Numbered from the stretch's first letter, positions 34,745-46,382 are shown. The stretch: DNA of 64,000 nt from Ascarosepion bandense (GCA_037127315.1 JBBBDQ010000310.1:4105001-4169000); one strand, 5' to 3'. Made by a program: numbers and translations. The notes: generated by a model from the letters alone, not told the origin.

Positions 34745-35464
34745 ATGTTTATGTTTTATTGAAATGGACATAATTCTAAGAATTGTAAAAAGAGGCCGGT
34801 TTGAACACTACGAATAGAAGAAAACATGAATAGGTTGAATTTTTTTGCAAAACTATTATTGAATGTGAGAAAACATTTTTATAGAAACACTGTTTTTACT
34901 AAACTGTATTGTGGAAAATGTGATAATAAAACAGTACAAACAACATACGAAGAACATCATATCATATATTATTCCCAATATATCATGAAGACTACCTTAG
35001 TTCCTCCATTAGAGAAATTAGAGTGAATTAACAGTTTTTGAAAAAGCAAGAACAATTGAACTAAAACTATAACAGGAAAATATTCTCTCAGATTCAGAAG
35101 CTGATAGCTTAAAATGGAAAATCTCTAAAATAAATATTGGACAAATCAACCAACTTTAATAATTACAATCCCTATATGCAAATGTTAAATAGACATGGGG
35201 TAAGGAGATCTCATCAGTAACCAACAGGGTAAAGCTTTTCACTGCAGAACAAGAAGCCCTTAGTTTTGGATAGATATTTGTGACTTAAAAGAAAAAAATG
35301 GTGATGCCATGATCCATAACAGAAAACATCACACTGACTTTATATAAGGGTTTATAAATGGGCACTTAGCTGAGAGTTGAGAACATTTGCTTTCTAACAG
35401 CTTATTGACAGTATGTCTTTCGAGTACAGTGTGAGTTAGGAGTGAATATATGAGAATGTAACAA
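34745..35464. other. Unrecognised; small open frame 34826-35026
   Basis: A plus-strand frame of 66 codons begins MNRLNFFAKLLLNVRKHFYR and includes LYCGKCDNKTVQTTYEEHH, a Cys-x-x-Cys pair. No family recognised. It may be the edge of an unknown transposon. Confidence 0.3.
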
Positions 35465-35490
35465 TATATATATGTGTGTGTGTGTGCGTT
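35465..35490. repeat. (TA)n(TG)n microsatellite
   Basis: Short TA run followed by TG repeats. Another short TA run ends at 35700, directly before the 35705 repeat. Confidence 0.85.
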
Positions 35491-35704
35491 ACACATATGT
35501 ACATATGTGCATGCACACCTATACAGAAATCCAAACGCACAATGAAGAAAAAAATCAACTTTACATCAATCACCAAGTGCTTAATTTACTTTTTAACTTA
35601 CTATAAAAATACTCAAAATGCTAAAATAAACATTTACTCCTGAAGAGCAAACTGAATGATTACTAAAATGTAAAACATTGGATACTATATATATATATAT
35701 AAAT

Positions 35705-35960
35705 AAAATGGCTGGCCACTCATATTCTAGGAGACCCGTCTACTGGGGCAGCTAGCTAATCCTCATTGTAGATGTCTGCTCAGGAACACTTGTTTGTTCA
35801 ATACCCACAGGGCCCACCTGTTGTTTATACTGCAACTATGCTAAACAGATCTTAGCTACAGTTTCTGGGAGAGAGTGCATTATCTAGCATGAACAACAGT
35901 CTGAACAAAGCCAGGACACTTAAACCCTTGTCCACAATCTTTTTAGATCTCCCACTTTTT
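35705..35960 (+). repeat. Interspersed repeat, family 'TGGCTGGC', copy 1
   Basis: Shares ATGGCTGGC, CTACTGGGGCAGCTAGC, TTGTTTGTTCAATACC, TTATACTGCAACTATG, TTAGCTACAGTTTCTGGGAG and AACAGTCTGAACAA with 48666-48910, at an estimated 70-75% identity over about 220 bp. Both copies begin right after a (TA)n run. SINE-like size, no open frame. TTTGTTCAATACCCACAG could be a degraded B box. Confidence 0.75.
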
Positions 35961-36557
35961 CTACACAGATCATACATCTGTGGGAGACCAGATTAGCCAA
36001 AATGTTGTGATAACAACAAAATGAATGAAAATAATTTGAACAACACTTAGAATGAGTAACCAAAAACTTTTAGTCTTACTTCTTGGAAAGTCTGAACTTT
36101 CACTTTTATAGAAAACACAAAACTTCACTTTGAAATACTTATATGATACAATGATGTACTTTGTAGAAAATATATTTGTGTGCTAGTAAAATCAATTATA
36201 TCTCAATATTATGTATGTAGTTGGGACTTGAATTATAGCAATGCAAAAGAGTAGACAAAATGGTTTTTAGAAAAAAATGAGTCTTCCAACATCTTTTACT
36301 ACTCTGAAATAGTCTTTGTTTGCTGATCCAAATCTGCAGTGCATTTTAGATGCTTTGAAGGCTGAATATAAAGATCATTCCTGATGTACATTTTGACATT
36401 TCTTTCTTTTCTTTGTGTTTGCTATAAGAAATATCCCAACTTGAATGCAAAATACTTAATAAGTCCATTATCCTTACTATATATTAATAGATATCTTACC
36501 ATTTACCTACACAAGACAAATGTTTTATTGAACACGCATAATCCATGATATATAAAT
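35961..36557. other. Unrecognised, with one short MITE-like stretch
   Basis: AATGTTGTGATAACAACAAA at about 36000-36020 resembles part of the hairpin element at 63104-63283. The rest holds nothing I can name. Confidence 0.35.

Positions 36558-36604
<47 letters not shown>
36558..36604. repeat. (CA)n(TA)n microsatellite
   Basis: CA repeats pass into a TA run, with a further short TG run at 36620-36630. Confidence 0.93.
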
Positions 36605-36609
<5 letters not shown>

Positions 36610-37109
36610 CAAATTTTTATGTGTGTGTGTGAAATGTCTGCCAAGAAATCCAAAAAGGAATAATTGAGATACTTTACTAGAGGAATTTCCCATCATTACC
36701 AATATTGGCATTAATCAAAAAATGAAAGCTATGTCTCTAGAAAGAAGTAAAGAAAAGATACAGAATGTGAAAAAATTGCATTGAGTAGAGATGCCATTGA
36801 GACAGACATGATAAAAGTAAGTTCCATTTCTAACACAATACTGTTTCTTTTGATTTTCCCACCTTGTCTTTTGGTCATTGATAGATGCTTTTACTTTAGA
36901 GACTATCAAATAATCTGAGATGGTGGCACTTAATTTGCATAAGTTAGTTGTCTAAAGATTAAAATAATTTAACATCAAATTTAGCATATTTTTCATTTTA
37001 TTGTATGAAAAATTTCCTTTGATTGAACAGAATAAACTTATTGAACAATTTGAGTCCTATGATTAGTTGCATTTACTGTTAAATTGTTTAATGAAATGCA
37101 CTCATATCT

Positions 37110-37410
37110 AGTGGACTGAAGATGTGCATTGTGGTTGGGAACGGGAAATCAGAGAGCCAAGTTCAAATTCCAGTTGAATTTGTTGCATTCCCTTATGCAC
37201 AAATACCCTTAGGAAAGTTATTAATTCATTATCACTTCTTCCTCCAACAATGGGTTAAATAGGACAGCTTGGGTTCTATAGGCTTGGTTGGCAACTAGTC
37301 TATTGCAGAAAGTAATAGCAATCTACAGCTGGAGAATCTGCCCATTCAGTCATGTCTCTTTTGAGACAATCATACAAACGTGTATCATGTCTAGCACTTA
37401 ACTGACTAGT
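37110..37410 (+). mobile_element. tRNA-derived SINE, copy E
   Basis: Near complete: head GATGTGCATTGTGGTTGGGA, box B CCAAGTTCAAATTCCAG, then TTGCATTCCCTTATGCAC, AACAATGGGTTAAATAG, TTGGCAACTAGTCTATTGC and the 3' end GCACTTAACTGACTAG. Confidence 0.86.
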
Positions 37411-38884
37411 GGACTTGTAAAATATTATTCATCTCTAGGGGACTATAAAGATTTGATCAATTAAGGTAGCATCATAAAATATTGTGATCATTATTTAATA
37501 GTTACTGAAATTAGTTTAACATGATAAAAACCAAAAACTGTTCTATCTTATAATGATAGAACAGATTTTGTTTAAAAGAGTATGAATTTCAAACCAGTGA
37601 AAAGCCTCTCTTCTTATTATAAGAACTGACAAGATGTTTGTACAGTGTATTATTTATTACTACTAATATATTATTACACTGTTCAAGTAAGTAACTTACA
37701 AAAAAATGGAAAATTTTGTAAAATTCTATTTATTCTTAGTCTTGAAACAACGAACTATATTACTATTTAGTGAATACACACATTCGAACTGATATCAGAT
37801 TCGTTGGTTCTGACATCTACCATCAAAAAATGTCTGCTCAAACCTATTAAGTAGAAGTTAGCAATATTCAGTAAAAGTTTGAAGTATACATTTTGAAAAG
37901 CTGATGTGAAATTTAAAATAAAATAAAAATTTTAAGTAATCCATATATGCAATAATATTTATTTATGTATGTCATTTTTTGAAACTGTTAATTTGTATTG
38001 GTCTCACTAATCACAAAGTACACATATATATAGCAAATGTTTTTGAAATCTTGACTGACAATTGGTTTAACTATATTGAGTATATTTAATACAGTAATGA
38101 ACTCTGGAAATTAATATATTAACTGTGATGAAAAAAGAAGCTCAGCCAAAATGTTTCCACGAACTGCATATTAAAGGTCAAAGAGCCTGGTATGTGGCTA
38201 GTAAACTGCAGTTTGGCCACCTCTGCTCTAATAGATCATGAGAAACTCTACATCCAAAATCAACAACCAAACTCAATGTTCAAGTATATATGGTATGAAA
38301 TAAGTTACCTTATTCTGTTTCATGTTGATTTATTGTTGTAAAAAACAAAAAAAAATCTATGTAAAGAGGGTTATTTTTTCAGTTTTTCTACAGGTGATTA
38401 GTGTTGTAGAGAATGAGTTGCCCATAATATTGTGTCTGCAGTAACAAAACAATGAATGTCCTCTTAATCACATTAAAGCACAGTAAAGAATTGAATATTG
38501 TGCTTAATTTTTTTTTTTCATCTTTTGTTTAAATAAGATACACTTCTATTTTGCATCTAAATGAGACAAATCATGTCAAAAAGAGTGTATATAAAAGAAA
38601 TCTCTCAAGGAGTCAGTTTGATGCTAAACAATCTGATAACATAGGTAGCATGGAACAAAAAATAAGAGAATGAATCAGAGGCTTTGAGCAGAAAAAGAAA
38701 GTAAGTGTAAATGAAATGGCAGAATGAAACAGAAGAAAAAAAGAAAGCAATTAGAGACATAAAGAAATAGAGTAGATATGAATGAAAAGGTAAAAGAAAA
38801 GAATGCTGAGCAAGCCAAACAATAAAAAAAAAAGAACCAATCAACTAGAATCATAAGCAATCTTCTTACATGTGTCATGTCTCT
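37411..38884. other. Unrecognised; purine-rich tract at 38640-38840
   Basis: No transposon motif. About 200 bp near 38640-38840 is strongly purine-rich on the plus strand (many GAAA/AGAA words). The minus-strand open frames across it (38605-38844, 38675-38878) are therefore low-complexity and not credible genes. Confidence 0.45.
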
Positions 38885-39235
38885 TCAGAATTTTGACGAT
38901 CATAGCACTTCACAACTTTCCTTCTTTTGAAGCTTTTACTAAATTTCATATTTTTGTTATCTCTCCCAGATTTTGTTCTGCTATCTATATACTTGCTAGA
39001 TAGTTTATGCATTGTTTTCTTCTGTCCCTCTTGCTCTCAATCTGTCCTGTAAGTATCAAATTTTCCAAGCCCTCTTTCCTCATTATGCGTCTTAGAAATT
39101 TCAACTGTCTGTTGATGATGTTAAGTAGTTTTCTTTTTTGTCTATTGTTTCTAAAACTTTGTCATTGCTCACATGGTATTCTCAGCATCCTTCTGTAGAA
39201 TCACAAGACTGACTATTAAATTTCTTTTAATATAG
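38885..39235 (-). pseudogene. LINE C-terminal remnant (RTE-like)
   Basis: Minus strand. Pieces correspond to the LINE C-terminus: a RRMLRIPCEQ-like segment near 39180-39200 and a RKEGLGKFDTYRTD-like segment at about 39050-39090, the counterpart of RNEGLENLMLTRGK in the 11 kb element. Heavily broken; the plus-strand open frame 39007-39198 is its shadow. Confidence 0.6.
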
Positions 39236-40789
39236 AGTGAATTAAGTGTTTTATTGAAAGTACAGCTGAAATAAAACACTAAATAAAATCTCTTTCTGCA
39301 ATTGTTATCTTTACTACTAAGAAGGGAATGCCATTTATAAAACCCCATTTGTAGTATTATTGGATATCGTTAGTATATTTCATTTTGGCTTCTCAACTGA
39401 TCCTTTATGGAAAGGGACCATTAAATAACAACCAGCTTTGTGTAGAGATTCAGAACAGACAACAAATCATGAGTAGATATGTGAAATTTATTAATAAATT
39501 GAATACTTATACTTTTCATACCTGAGCAAAATGTATGACCTTTCAATACACCACTAAGATAAGCCAAGAGATTTTAATTTAAAAATTGGTTAGATAAAAC
39601 ATATTTCTGATATTCTATTAAAGAATTCCAAACACTTTATACTATCATTAGGGTGATACAGCATTAAGCTACATTCAGTCATTCTAATCTATTATTTCTA
39701 TGAACAAAGTCATCGTCAAGTTTCACACATTTGGAAATGAAATTAAAATTTTCTTTGTTTTCTTCTGACTGTAACCAAAGTAAGAACTATTAAATACAGG
39801 CCTTGGACAGAATCCTACATTTGCCTCTTCTCCAAAAGTAGGAGTGGGCAGAAATGGATAGATCTCAATACCTCACATAAAGAATACTGACTTGAAGTGA
39901 CCACTTTACAAAGAGATGACATTTACCTGCTCATGTCTGACAAATTCTGACACCTGTCAGTTGATTTCACTACGCTAATAATATCTTAACAAATGCACCT
40001 GCAGTCATTTATAGACCTCACCTGCTGTTCCTAACATTTGCAGTTTCTGTTTATGTAGGACTGCTTTGATTGATTTGTATGTTAGGGTACTCCAGACAGC
40101 ATTTTGGATTTTTAGTTAGGTGGATGGAACCATTTTTATGCTCCTTGAATGTTCATTGCATTAAAGATCTATTTGAAAATCATATATTACTGAGATTTAT
40201 TTTTGACCAGTCCAGTTTGATAGAATTTGGTATTATTTTTAATTCAGATCAAATGAAAGTGTTTAAAAGTAATAAAAAATTAATTTATTATGCATAATTC
40301 CTTATGTGGAAATCAGGAAAGTCTTTTCATACCTGTTAAACTTACAGAGATGAAAACATTATTTCTCATGAAGTTATATGACTTATTTTAAAGTGATCAG
40401 TATGTCTTGATACAAAGTAAAAAACAAACAAAAAAACCTGTTATTATGCTTATATGTTGTTTCATTCAAATAATGAAATAGCATATAATCTATTTTTTCT
40501 TCAGTTACATAACTTATTTTAAACTCTATTACTTTTTAATCATGAAAGGGAGCATGATAAAGGACCATGAAAATTTTTGAAAATCATTTCATTTTTTTTA
40601 ATATTCTAATTGTAATGATTTATTATTTAGTTGCAAAAATTTTAGTTTAACTCTTAAATCATTAAATGCAAGCTTTTCCGATGGCATTTGTAAATAAATA
40701 AGTCAAATTACTAAAACCTCATTTAAATCTGGAATTTTTAAGGAAAGTAAAAAAGAAATATTATAATTGACAAACAGATATGAATTGCT
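39236..40789. other. Intron-like sequence, nothing recognised
   Basis: A plus-strand open frame at 40070-40297 has no motif I know and no good splice sites. Nothing else called. Confidence 0.4.
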
Positions 40790-41035
40790 TAACAATTTGT
40801 AACTACATGGTTTACACTGTTTGAATTGGTGTCCTCATCTTTATTGTCGCATTCACAATGTTTCAGTCATTGTATGCTTCGGTCTTCTTCAAGTAATGTT
40901 TGTTGACTAAATAAAGGATTTGGTTCAAAATTCCAACAAGTATCACCTGAATGTACAATGGCCAAAATGTCATAAAGATGAGGACAACAGTCTGAACAAT
41001 GTAAATAGTGCAAATAGTTACAATATCTCATCTCA
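40790..41035. mobile_element. Palindromic MITE, imperfect inverted repeats
   Basis: Left arm TGTAACTACATGGTTTACAC then GTGTCCTCATCTTTATTGTC. The right arm, reversed, reads TGTAACTATTTGCACTATTT then TTGTCCTCATCTTTATGACA. The arms are 90-100 bp. The outer end motif (TATTGTAACTATTT ... ACTATTTACATT) recurs at 57909-57950, and a related hairpin is at 63104-63283. No coding sequence. Confidence 0.72.
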
Positions 41036-42342
41036 GAAATATAGACACAAATTCTATTTGATTGTTAATTATACACAGAAATTAGTAAGGATATGAATGA
41101 CCTTTACCTGTACCTTATTAGGAAAATCTGAATTTCATTCAAGATTTAATTGTATAAGAATTAACATTTTACATAAAATGAAAATAGTTTTTTTACCATA
41201 TAAGTAGTCTACAATGATTTATGTTACCATATTAAAAACTCAGTGATGACTTGCAAAATCCTAAAATTTATGAATAATAATTTTCTAATTTTAAAATAGT
41301 TTTGAATTTGCAAAGTTTGTTAAATTATTAGGTGGGGCTGAGACAAAAATGGATATTTCATCCTATATAATGGGTTGTTGAGGACAACTGTAAGCATATT
41401 AATTTTAGAATTCAATTGAAAGAAATTTATTAAAATTGAAATATTAAAAAAAGACTGAAAAGAGAAGAAAATAAAGTAAATGAAAAAGACAAAACAATAT
41501 AAAAACATTGTTCATGTCCTTGAAAGTCATTTTATGCAAATTAAAATTATCTTGCATAAAAACAAACTTGGAAGCCATTTTCAAAAATCTTCCCTTCTTT
41601 TCACAAAGTTTCTCATTCTTTGCACCTCTAAATTAGATTTTATTCTTTTTCTTCCAAGTCCAAGATTGAATTCGCAATATGTCTAATTAAAAGTCATCAA
41701 GTGTATAGAACAATCTGAATATGGTTTCAGCCACATGGTCAGTTTGGTAAATTGGGTTCTTCGCATTCTCAGAATGCATTATATTGCCTACCAGACCATG
41801 TGTTTCCTTTCAATAGATAATTACTTGGTTGTTTCCAATTGGAATGTTCAATCCAGTTACCCATGATATTGCTGATTGACACTGATTACTTACATGGATT
41901 TTATTACTGTTGCTTTATTGGATGATAATTCTTTGCCTCAGTTTCCCTCTTCATCATCAGCTTGGATGAACTATTAATAAATGTTAGCTTTAAATTAATT
42001 TTCTCTTACTATAATTAGGACTGAAATTCATTCATTGGAAATTATCAGCATATTTTGAGGGTGGGAGGAATCAAAAAAGAAAAAAACTTATCACTGCCCT
42101 CACTATTCTAATGTGACACTATCTCACGCAGTGATACTTTCCCTTCTCCCGCGGGGATACTTTCTTTCGGAAAAAATTAATAATTTTATTATTTTTCAAG
42201 TACTTCTAAAAGCCGGAAGTATAAAATTTGATTATTTTGGGAAAATATACATTTCTCTCTTTTCATGTCTTTTTATGAATTTCTCTTCTTTTGGAGTTGA
42301 AATGTCGATTCCACTAATCTGAAAACGCATAGACAAAACAAG
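41036..42342. other. AT-rich intron sequence, nothing recognised
   Basis: Open frames at 41480-41686 and 42113-42322 have no motif. Local GC content rises from about 42100 towards the LTR-like block. Confidence 0.4.
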
Positions 42343-43704
42343 TGTCAGAGTGATTTGATAAGGTCACCCGAAGGCCAGAGCCACTGTTGAACACAACAGT
42401 CCGAGATAACCCGACCTGAACTCAGTTCAATGTGAGTTGGCATAATCTCATTGGTCGAGCTAAGACATCTGCAAATCGAGTAGGCGGACACTGATTTTCA
42501 TTGGCCGAAGACTGTGAGCCGGCCGGATCCCAAGAGAGGATCGAAATTAGTTATAAAAATAGATGCTTGACACGAACAGTTCAGTTTTTGAGTTGGAGAG
42601 CGAATTCGGAAGCAGTTCGTTGAGTTGGAGCTGCTATCAGTCGAAATGTAACGACTGGGGGAAAAGGCCCCAGCCGGGGAGCCATAACCCACAGCTGGTC
42701 ACCCACCATAGAACTTATGGCTAAAGAGTTAATTTCGAATGGAGCCTGCTGCACATTAACTCAAAGAAGTTAATTTGGAAAAATGTGCCATCGACATGAA
42801 TCCCGAAAGAATGTTATTGTTATTTTTTTTTAATCAAGAGAGAATCGAAAATTCTGATTCTTCGTTTGCTCAACCTTGGCAAACTCCGTTAAACTCTGAC
42901 AAGGACCAGAAAAATCTTTGCTGTTTTAGAAGTTACATAGGAAAATTGACAATCCTGATTATAGAGAATTAATGAAAAGACTTTAACAAAATACGAGAAG
43001 AGACTTTGGCGAATATTTGAAGAGATCTGTTTATTTCAACACTAACAAAACTTAGATAGAACATTTCGTTTAACGATTAGAAGCTATGATGCTTTTTGGT
43101 GAACTTTCTCTCTCCGTTGTAAAAATCATTTTTGACGATTGTATATAATTTTCGACAACTGTATTCTTGGGAAAAGAAAGACATTGTTTTTTTCTTTATA
43201 TAAAGACATTCTTTGTAGCTCTTCAGGTGTGTTTGGCTTGTTCCTTTATTTTATTAATTTTTTTTTGGTGCTGTGTTTATTTTTTTTCAAACCACAAGTG
43301 TACACCAGTGTCCGGAATGGCTAAAAGGGACGACTATTAAGATTGCAAGACGAGACCTCTGGGATCTAATCACAACGTGGGACAGTGGCCCGTTGTTGCA
43401 AAAAATGTCCTGTAACCCAGCTTTTGTGGCGACGTCATTGGACGGATCATGACGACCAGCAACAGCGACCAAACCAACCATACGACCAGGTGGCAGTATC
43501 ACAACTGGGATCATCACGACCGTCATCGAGAACGAGCGTCACATTAGACAGACGACCAGCCCAGCCTGAGGCGTCACATCTGGTGCTGTTTCGACCAGGA
43601 TTCGGCATTAGGCGTATCCACCCTGTGCAGTGTTCACATTTGGGTGCCGTGACCAAGACATGACCTGAGGGGTGCCAGTCAGTCCACACTGCGAGAGTAT
43701 GACA
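42343..43704 (+). mobile_element. LTR-like block (probable solo LTR plus leader of an LTR retrotransposon, perhaps BEL/Pao)
   Basis: A GC-richer, CpG-bearing block in very AT-rich surroundings. It starts TGTCAGAGTG and ends AGTATGACA, the TG...CA ends with a 5 bp inverted repeat (TGTCA/TGACA) typical of LTRs. Inside are a TATA box, a start-site motif and T-rich stretches. Near the right end CACATCTGGTGCTGTTTCGACC (two parts: CACATCTGGTGC, TGTTTCGACC) and CACATTTGGGTGCCGTGACC look like two versions of the sequence just inside BEL/Pao LTRs, from which replication is primed. No gag or pol follows. I found no clear target-site duplication, so the boundaries, and whether this is a solo LTR or an LTR plus leader, are uncertain. 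Open frames inside (42775-42972, 43385-43663) show no domain. Confidence 0.6.
42551..42586 (+). promoter_or_regulatory. Core promoter of the LTR-like block: TATA box and initiator
   Basis: TTATAAAAAT at 42551-42560 is followed about 30 bp later by TCAGTTTTTG at 42581, the arthropod/mollusc-style initiator spacing. It points rightward, opposite to PDE1 transcription. Activity not shown. Confidence 0.55.
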
Positions 43705-43869
43705 CTAATATTAAAAACATATCCAAAACATTTCTTTTATCTGATTTATTAGTGTATCTTTATGTCTATACATGGTGCGATAGATAAATCATTGTCTAAA
43801 TTATGCACAAAATGAAAATAACACTGACATCTCATTTTAACAGATATATTTACCAAAATTACACAAAAA

Positions 43870-44632
43870 TATCTAGAAGTACTAAAGAATAAATTTATTC
43901 AATGAAATCACCATTAGCTTCAACAACAGCCTCCAGATGACTTTGAAATCTCTTGGCAGTCTTTGTGCTTAATTTTATGAATGCTGCCATAATCCTAGCC
44001 TTTGGTTCATTTTTGTTGTTACAAGAGGTTTTTTAACTGTGCCCCACACATAATGATCAAGGGAGTTGCAGTCTGGAGAGTTAGGTAGCCAGATGTAAGT
44101 GGTAATGTGGTTGCAAAAATTGTCTGACAACCATTCCCAAATTCTCCAGCTTGTGTAGTGTGGTGCAGAGTCCTGTTGCTAGACATAGGGTCTTTCAACA
44201 GCCACCCTTTTGACTCGGGGCAGCACTACCTCATCAATACACTTGATGTAAGCGTGTGTGTTGAGTCTGAAGGCCTGTGGGAAGATGAATGGAGGTATAA
44301 CATCTCCATCACTAGTGATCACTCCAAACACCATGCTGACAACTGGATATTTGATTTTCATCACTTTCTTTTGGGAATACAGCATCCTCTGCCCTATCTC
44401 CAGATTGATACCCAAGCACTCTGAAATGTTCTTATTGAAGCTTCCAACATGAATGCTAAACAGTATAATATGTTGTTTTCAAATTTCTGGCAGAGTGAAT
44501 TGTGCCATGGTGTCCTTTTTCTCACAGACAATGCCCAACTGACTCACTATACTGTGCAGACGATAAAATCATAAACAAATAACATGCATGGATGAAATTA
44601 AAAATATAAAATAGCAACAATCTACCCATCAC
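43870..44632 (-). pseudogene. DD37D mariner-like transposase remnant, copy 1
   Basis: Minus strand. The 5' end near 44510 reads MAQFTLPEI, then a gap or decay, NISECLGINLEIGQRM (helix-turn-helix part), YPVVSMVFGVITSDGDVIPP (core strand), HAYIKCIDEVVLPRVKRVAV, a TAG stop, then QQDSAPHYTSWRIWEW (second catalytic Asp) and LPNSPDCNSLDHYVWGTVKK (third Asp in Ser-Leu-Asp). The two Asp residues are 37 residues apart, the DD37D spacing of mariner-related families. The first catalytic block is missing. The outer end (plus strand AAATTAAAAATATAAAATAG at about 44600-44625) matches copies at 55590-56062 and 56912-57070, so it is probably the terminal repeat. Inactive. Confidence 0.82.
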
Positions 44633-46008
44633 AACCTATACTTCATTTTTTAAAATAAACTTATACTTAAAGAAGAAAAAACTACCTTTGTTTCCTTTGC
44701 ACAAACAATTATTAATTTTCTTATATAGACTTTTTAGTGAATTTTTATAATTAAATAGTTTGAAAACTTTACTGTTACAAGAATAAGAACAGATTATAGG
44801 TATTTGAGGTAAAGTGAAATAGAGTTATATATAACTTTAAATGTTTACCTCTTAGAATAAACTATTGACCAAGCACATTTTTCTTGGTAAATCAGAATAC
44901 TAATTTTTGTTTGCTTACCAAGTTTGACTTAAACAGCTGTGTTATGTCAGTAAACATTTGAGAAGATTACAAGATTAAATTTATTTATGGAAAATAATTC
45001 TTTATTCACTGTGTACATTCAATTGAATTGACTTTGGCTGTGGCATATAGTTTTCAGGGACTTTCTTTGAATGTCCAATCTTATTGTTAGGAGGATATGA
45101 AACCTGCTGTCTTGTGAATCGATCATTCATATAACTTCCTGTCATCCATATTTTGCTCATATCCCAAGTTTAGCTGGGTTGACTTTAAGATTCCTGTTGG
45201 TAAACCAACTAACATCACTTTGAGACCCAATTTTGAGGTTGGTGGATATGGGGTCACCTAAGTTAATCCTCTGATGCACCTAGCTCTTTTGGTGTACTGG
45301 AGGTGATACCAATTACAAAGCTTACTTTGATATTTCTTAAAGTGAACCCAATACATACTGAGGTCACCACAGATCAATTTCTCTTTGATTAAAGGCTCCT
45401 GATAGACATTAAATTAAATTCTAACTGCTGGTATTTTTTGGCATGAATCACATAGTACAGCAGCAACAAAGACAGTATTATACAGTGCCTCTGGAATAGT
45501 GATAATTATTTAGTCATAAATATTGCAATGATTTAGACTTGAATCTGTGCAAACTCAGTGGATTAAATTTCAGCTGCTTAAGACCTGTACATTTTTTTTT
45601 TCAAAGTTAGAAATTGTAAAAGATCCTGATCAATTTTTTTAATGTTTGAGAATCTTTAAAAATATGTAGTTTTGTCAGTGATTTCTAACGTGTAATTAAA
45701 TGTTTATATCACCAAAAAACTTACTGCTTTAGATAGGCATAGATCTTAACTGATCTCTGTTAAAATAAAGAAAAATGAAATTTGTAATTAGATAAATAAA
45801 GCTGATTTAAGTATAAGGAGGAATTTTAGGTCACAGATGGCTAGATATTGCTCATATAAACTTATTCTAATTTCAGTATCTGACATTTCTCAGACATTGT
45901 TTCTTTTATTCCAAGAGGACAAATTTAGTACATTTTATCTCAGGCACATATTCATTCTGGTCTTCTTCAGTATGAATATAATAGCAGAAAAGTGTGTAGA
46001 TGACTCAC
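44633..46008. other. Intron-like sequence, nothing recognised
   Basis: A somewhat more complex stretch at about 45040-45400 has no open frame or repeat I can identify. The rest is AT-rich. Confidence 0.4.
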
Positions 46009-46186
46009 CTCATGGAGCAGAAATGTGAAGCATCGGGAGCATCTGCAGCAGGCATCTTCTCAAGACCCAGTTCTGCACTTGCATAAGAATCACTGTCCAC
46101 ACTTACAGTACTTGAAGTGCGACTGCTGCTACTGCTGACCAGCTTTCGAGTGTTGTTCTGCCGAAGTACGGTCAGGGATCCAGTTC
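46009..46186 (-). CDS. PDE1: Ser-rich internal exon, probably the PDE1 exon upstream of the 9857-9970 exon
   Basis: A 178 bp open exon on the minus strand between an acceptor (pyrimidine tract then CTTTAG) and a consensus donor (GTGAGTC). It carries two bases of a codon, 58 full codons and two final bases, AG. The peptide has a basic stretch (RQNNTRKLV), then a serine run (SSSSSRTSSTVSVDSDSY), then an acidic/alanine part ending ASHFCSM plus the split codon. The final AG joins to the first G of the 9857-9970 exon to make AGG (Arg) and keeps that exon in frame, which is the main reason to link the two. The sequence is less repetitive and more GC-rich than its surroundings and has no transposon similarity I recognise. 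PDE1 N-termini vary by alternative promoter, so a lineage-specific Ser-rich leader is plausible. The Ser/Thr cluster after Arg/Lys could be phosphorylated (inference). It could instead belong to another minus-strand gene. Confidence 0.66.
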
Positions 46187-46349
46187 CTAAAGAAAAAATA
46201 CATAGAAAAAAATTTCTATTAGAGGATTTCAAAATTAAATTAATATTTGAAAGAATAAACTTCTTTGTCAGTGGCTAGTGATAAAAAAACCAAAAACAAA
46301 TGAATTTGGTGGATATTTCAAAATTTATTTCATATCATCAGCAGAACAG

Positions 46350-46382
<33 letters not shown>

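Larger units (their letters stand above)
9971..46008 (-). other. Probable PDE1 intron (36,038 bp)
   Basis: This is the span between the two phase-compatible minus-strand exons. It starts with GTGAGTC beside 46009 and ends with a long pyrimidine tract and CAG beside 9970. No other convincing host exon was found in it. It is filled with SINEs, LINEs, mariner, hAT, Gypsy and LTR-like remnants on both strands, listed separately. An unrecognised short exon inside it cannot be excluded by eye. Confidence 0.55.

Noticed and set aside
38605..38878. Two hydrophobic minus-strand open frames, looking like membrane segments
   Set aside because: They lie antisense to a purine-rich tract, which automatically yields Phe/Leu/Ser-rich translations.
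43287..43689. Overlapping open frames on both strands in the LTR-like block
   Set aside because: They are long because the block is GC-richer with fewer stops. Neither strand shows a domain, and the sequence is better explained as LTR/leader.
44158..44424. Plus-strand open frame of 88 codons
   Set aside because: Antisense of the DD37D transposase core (YPVVSMVFGVITSDGDVIPP on the minus strand).
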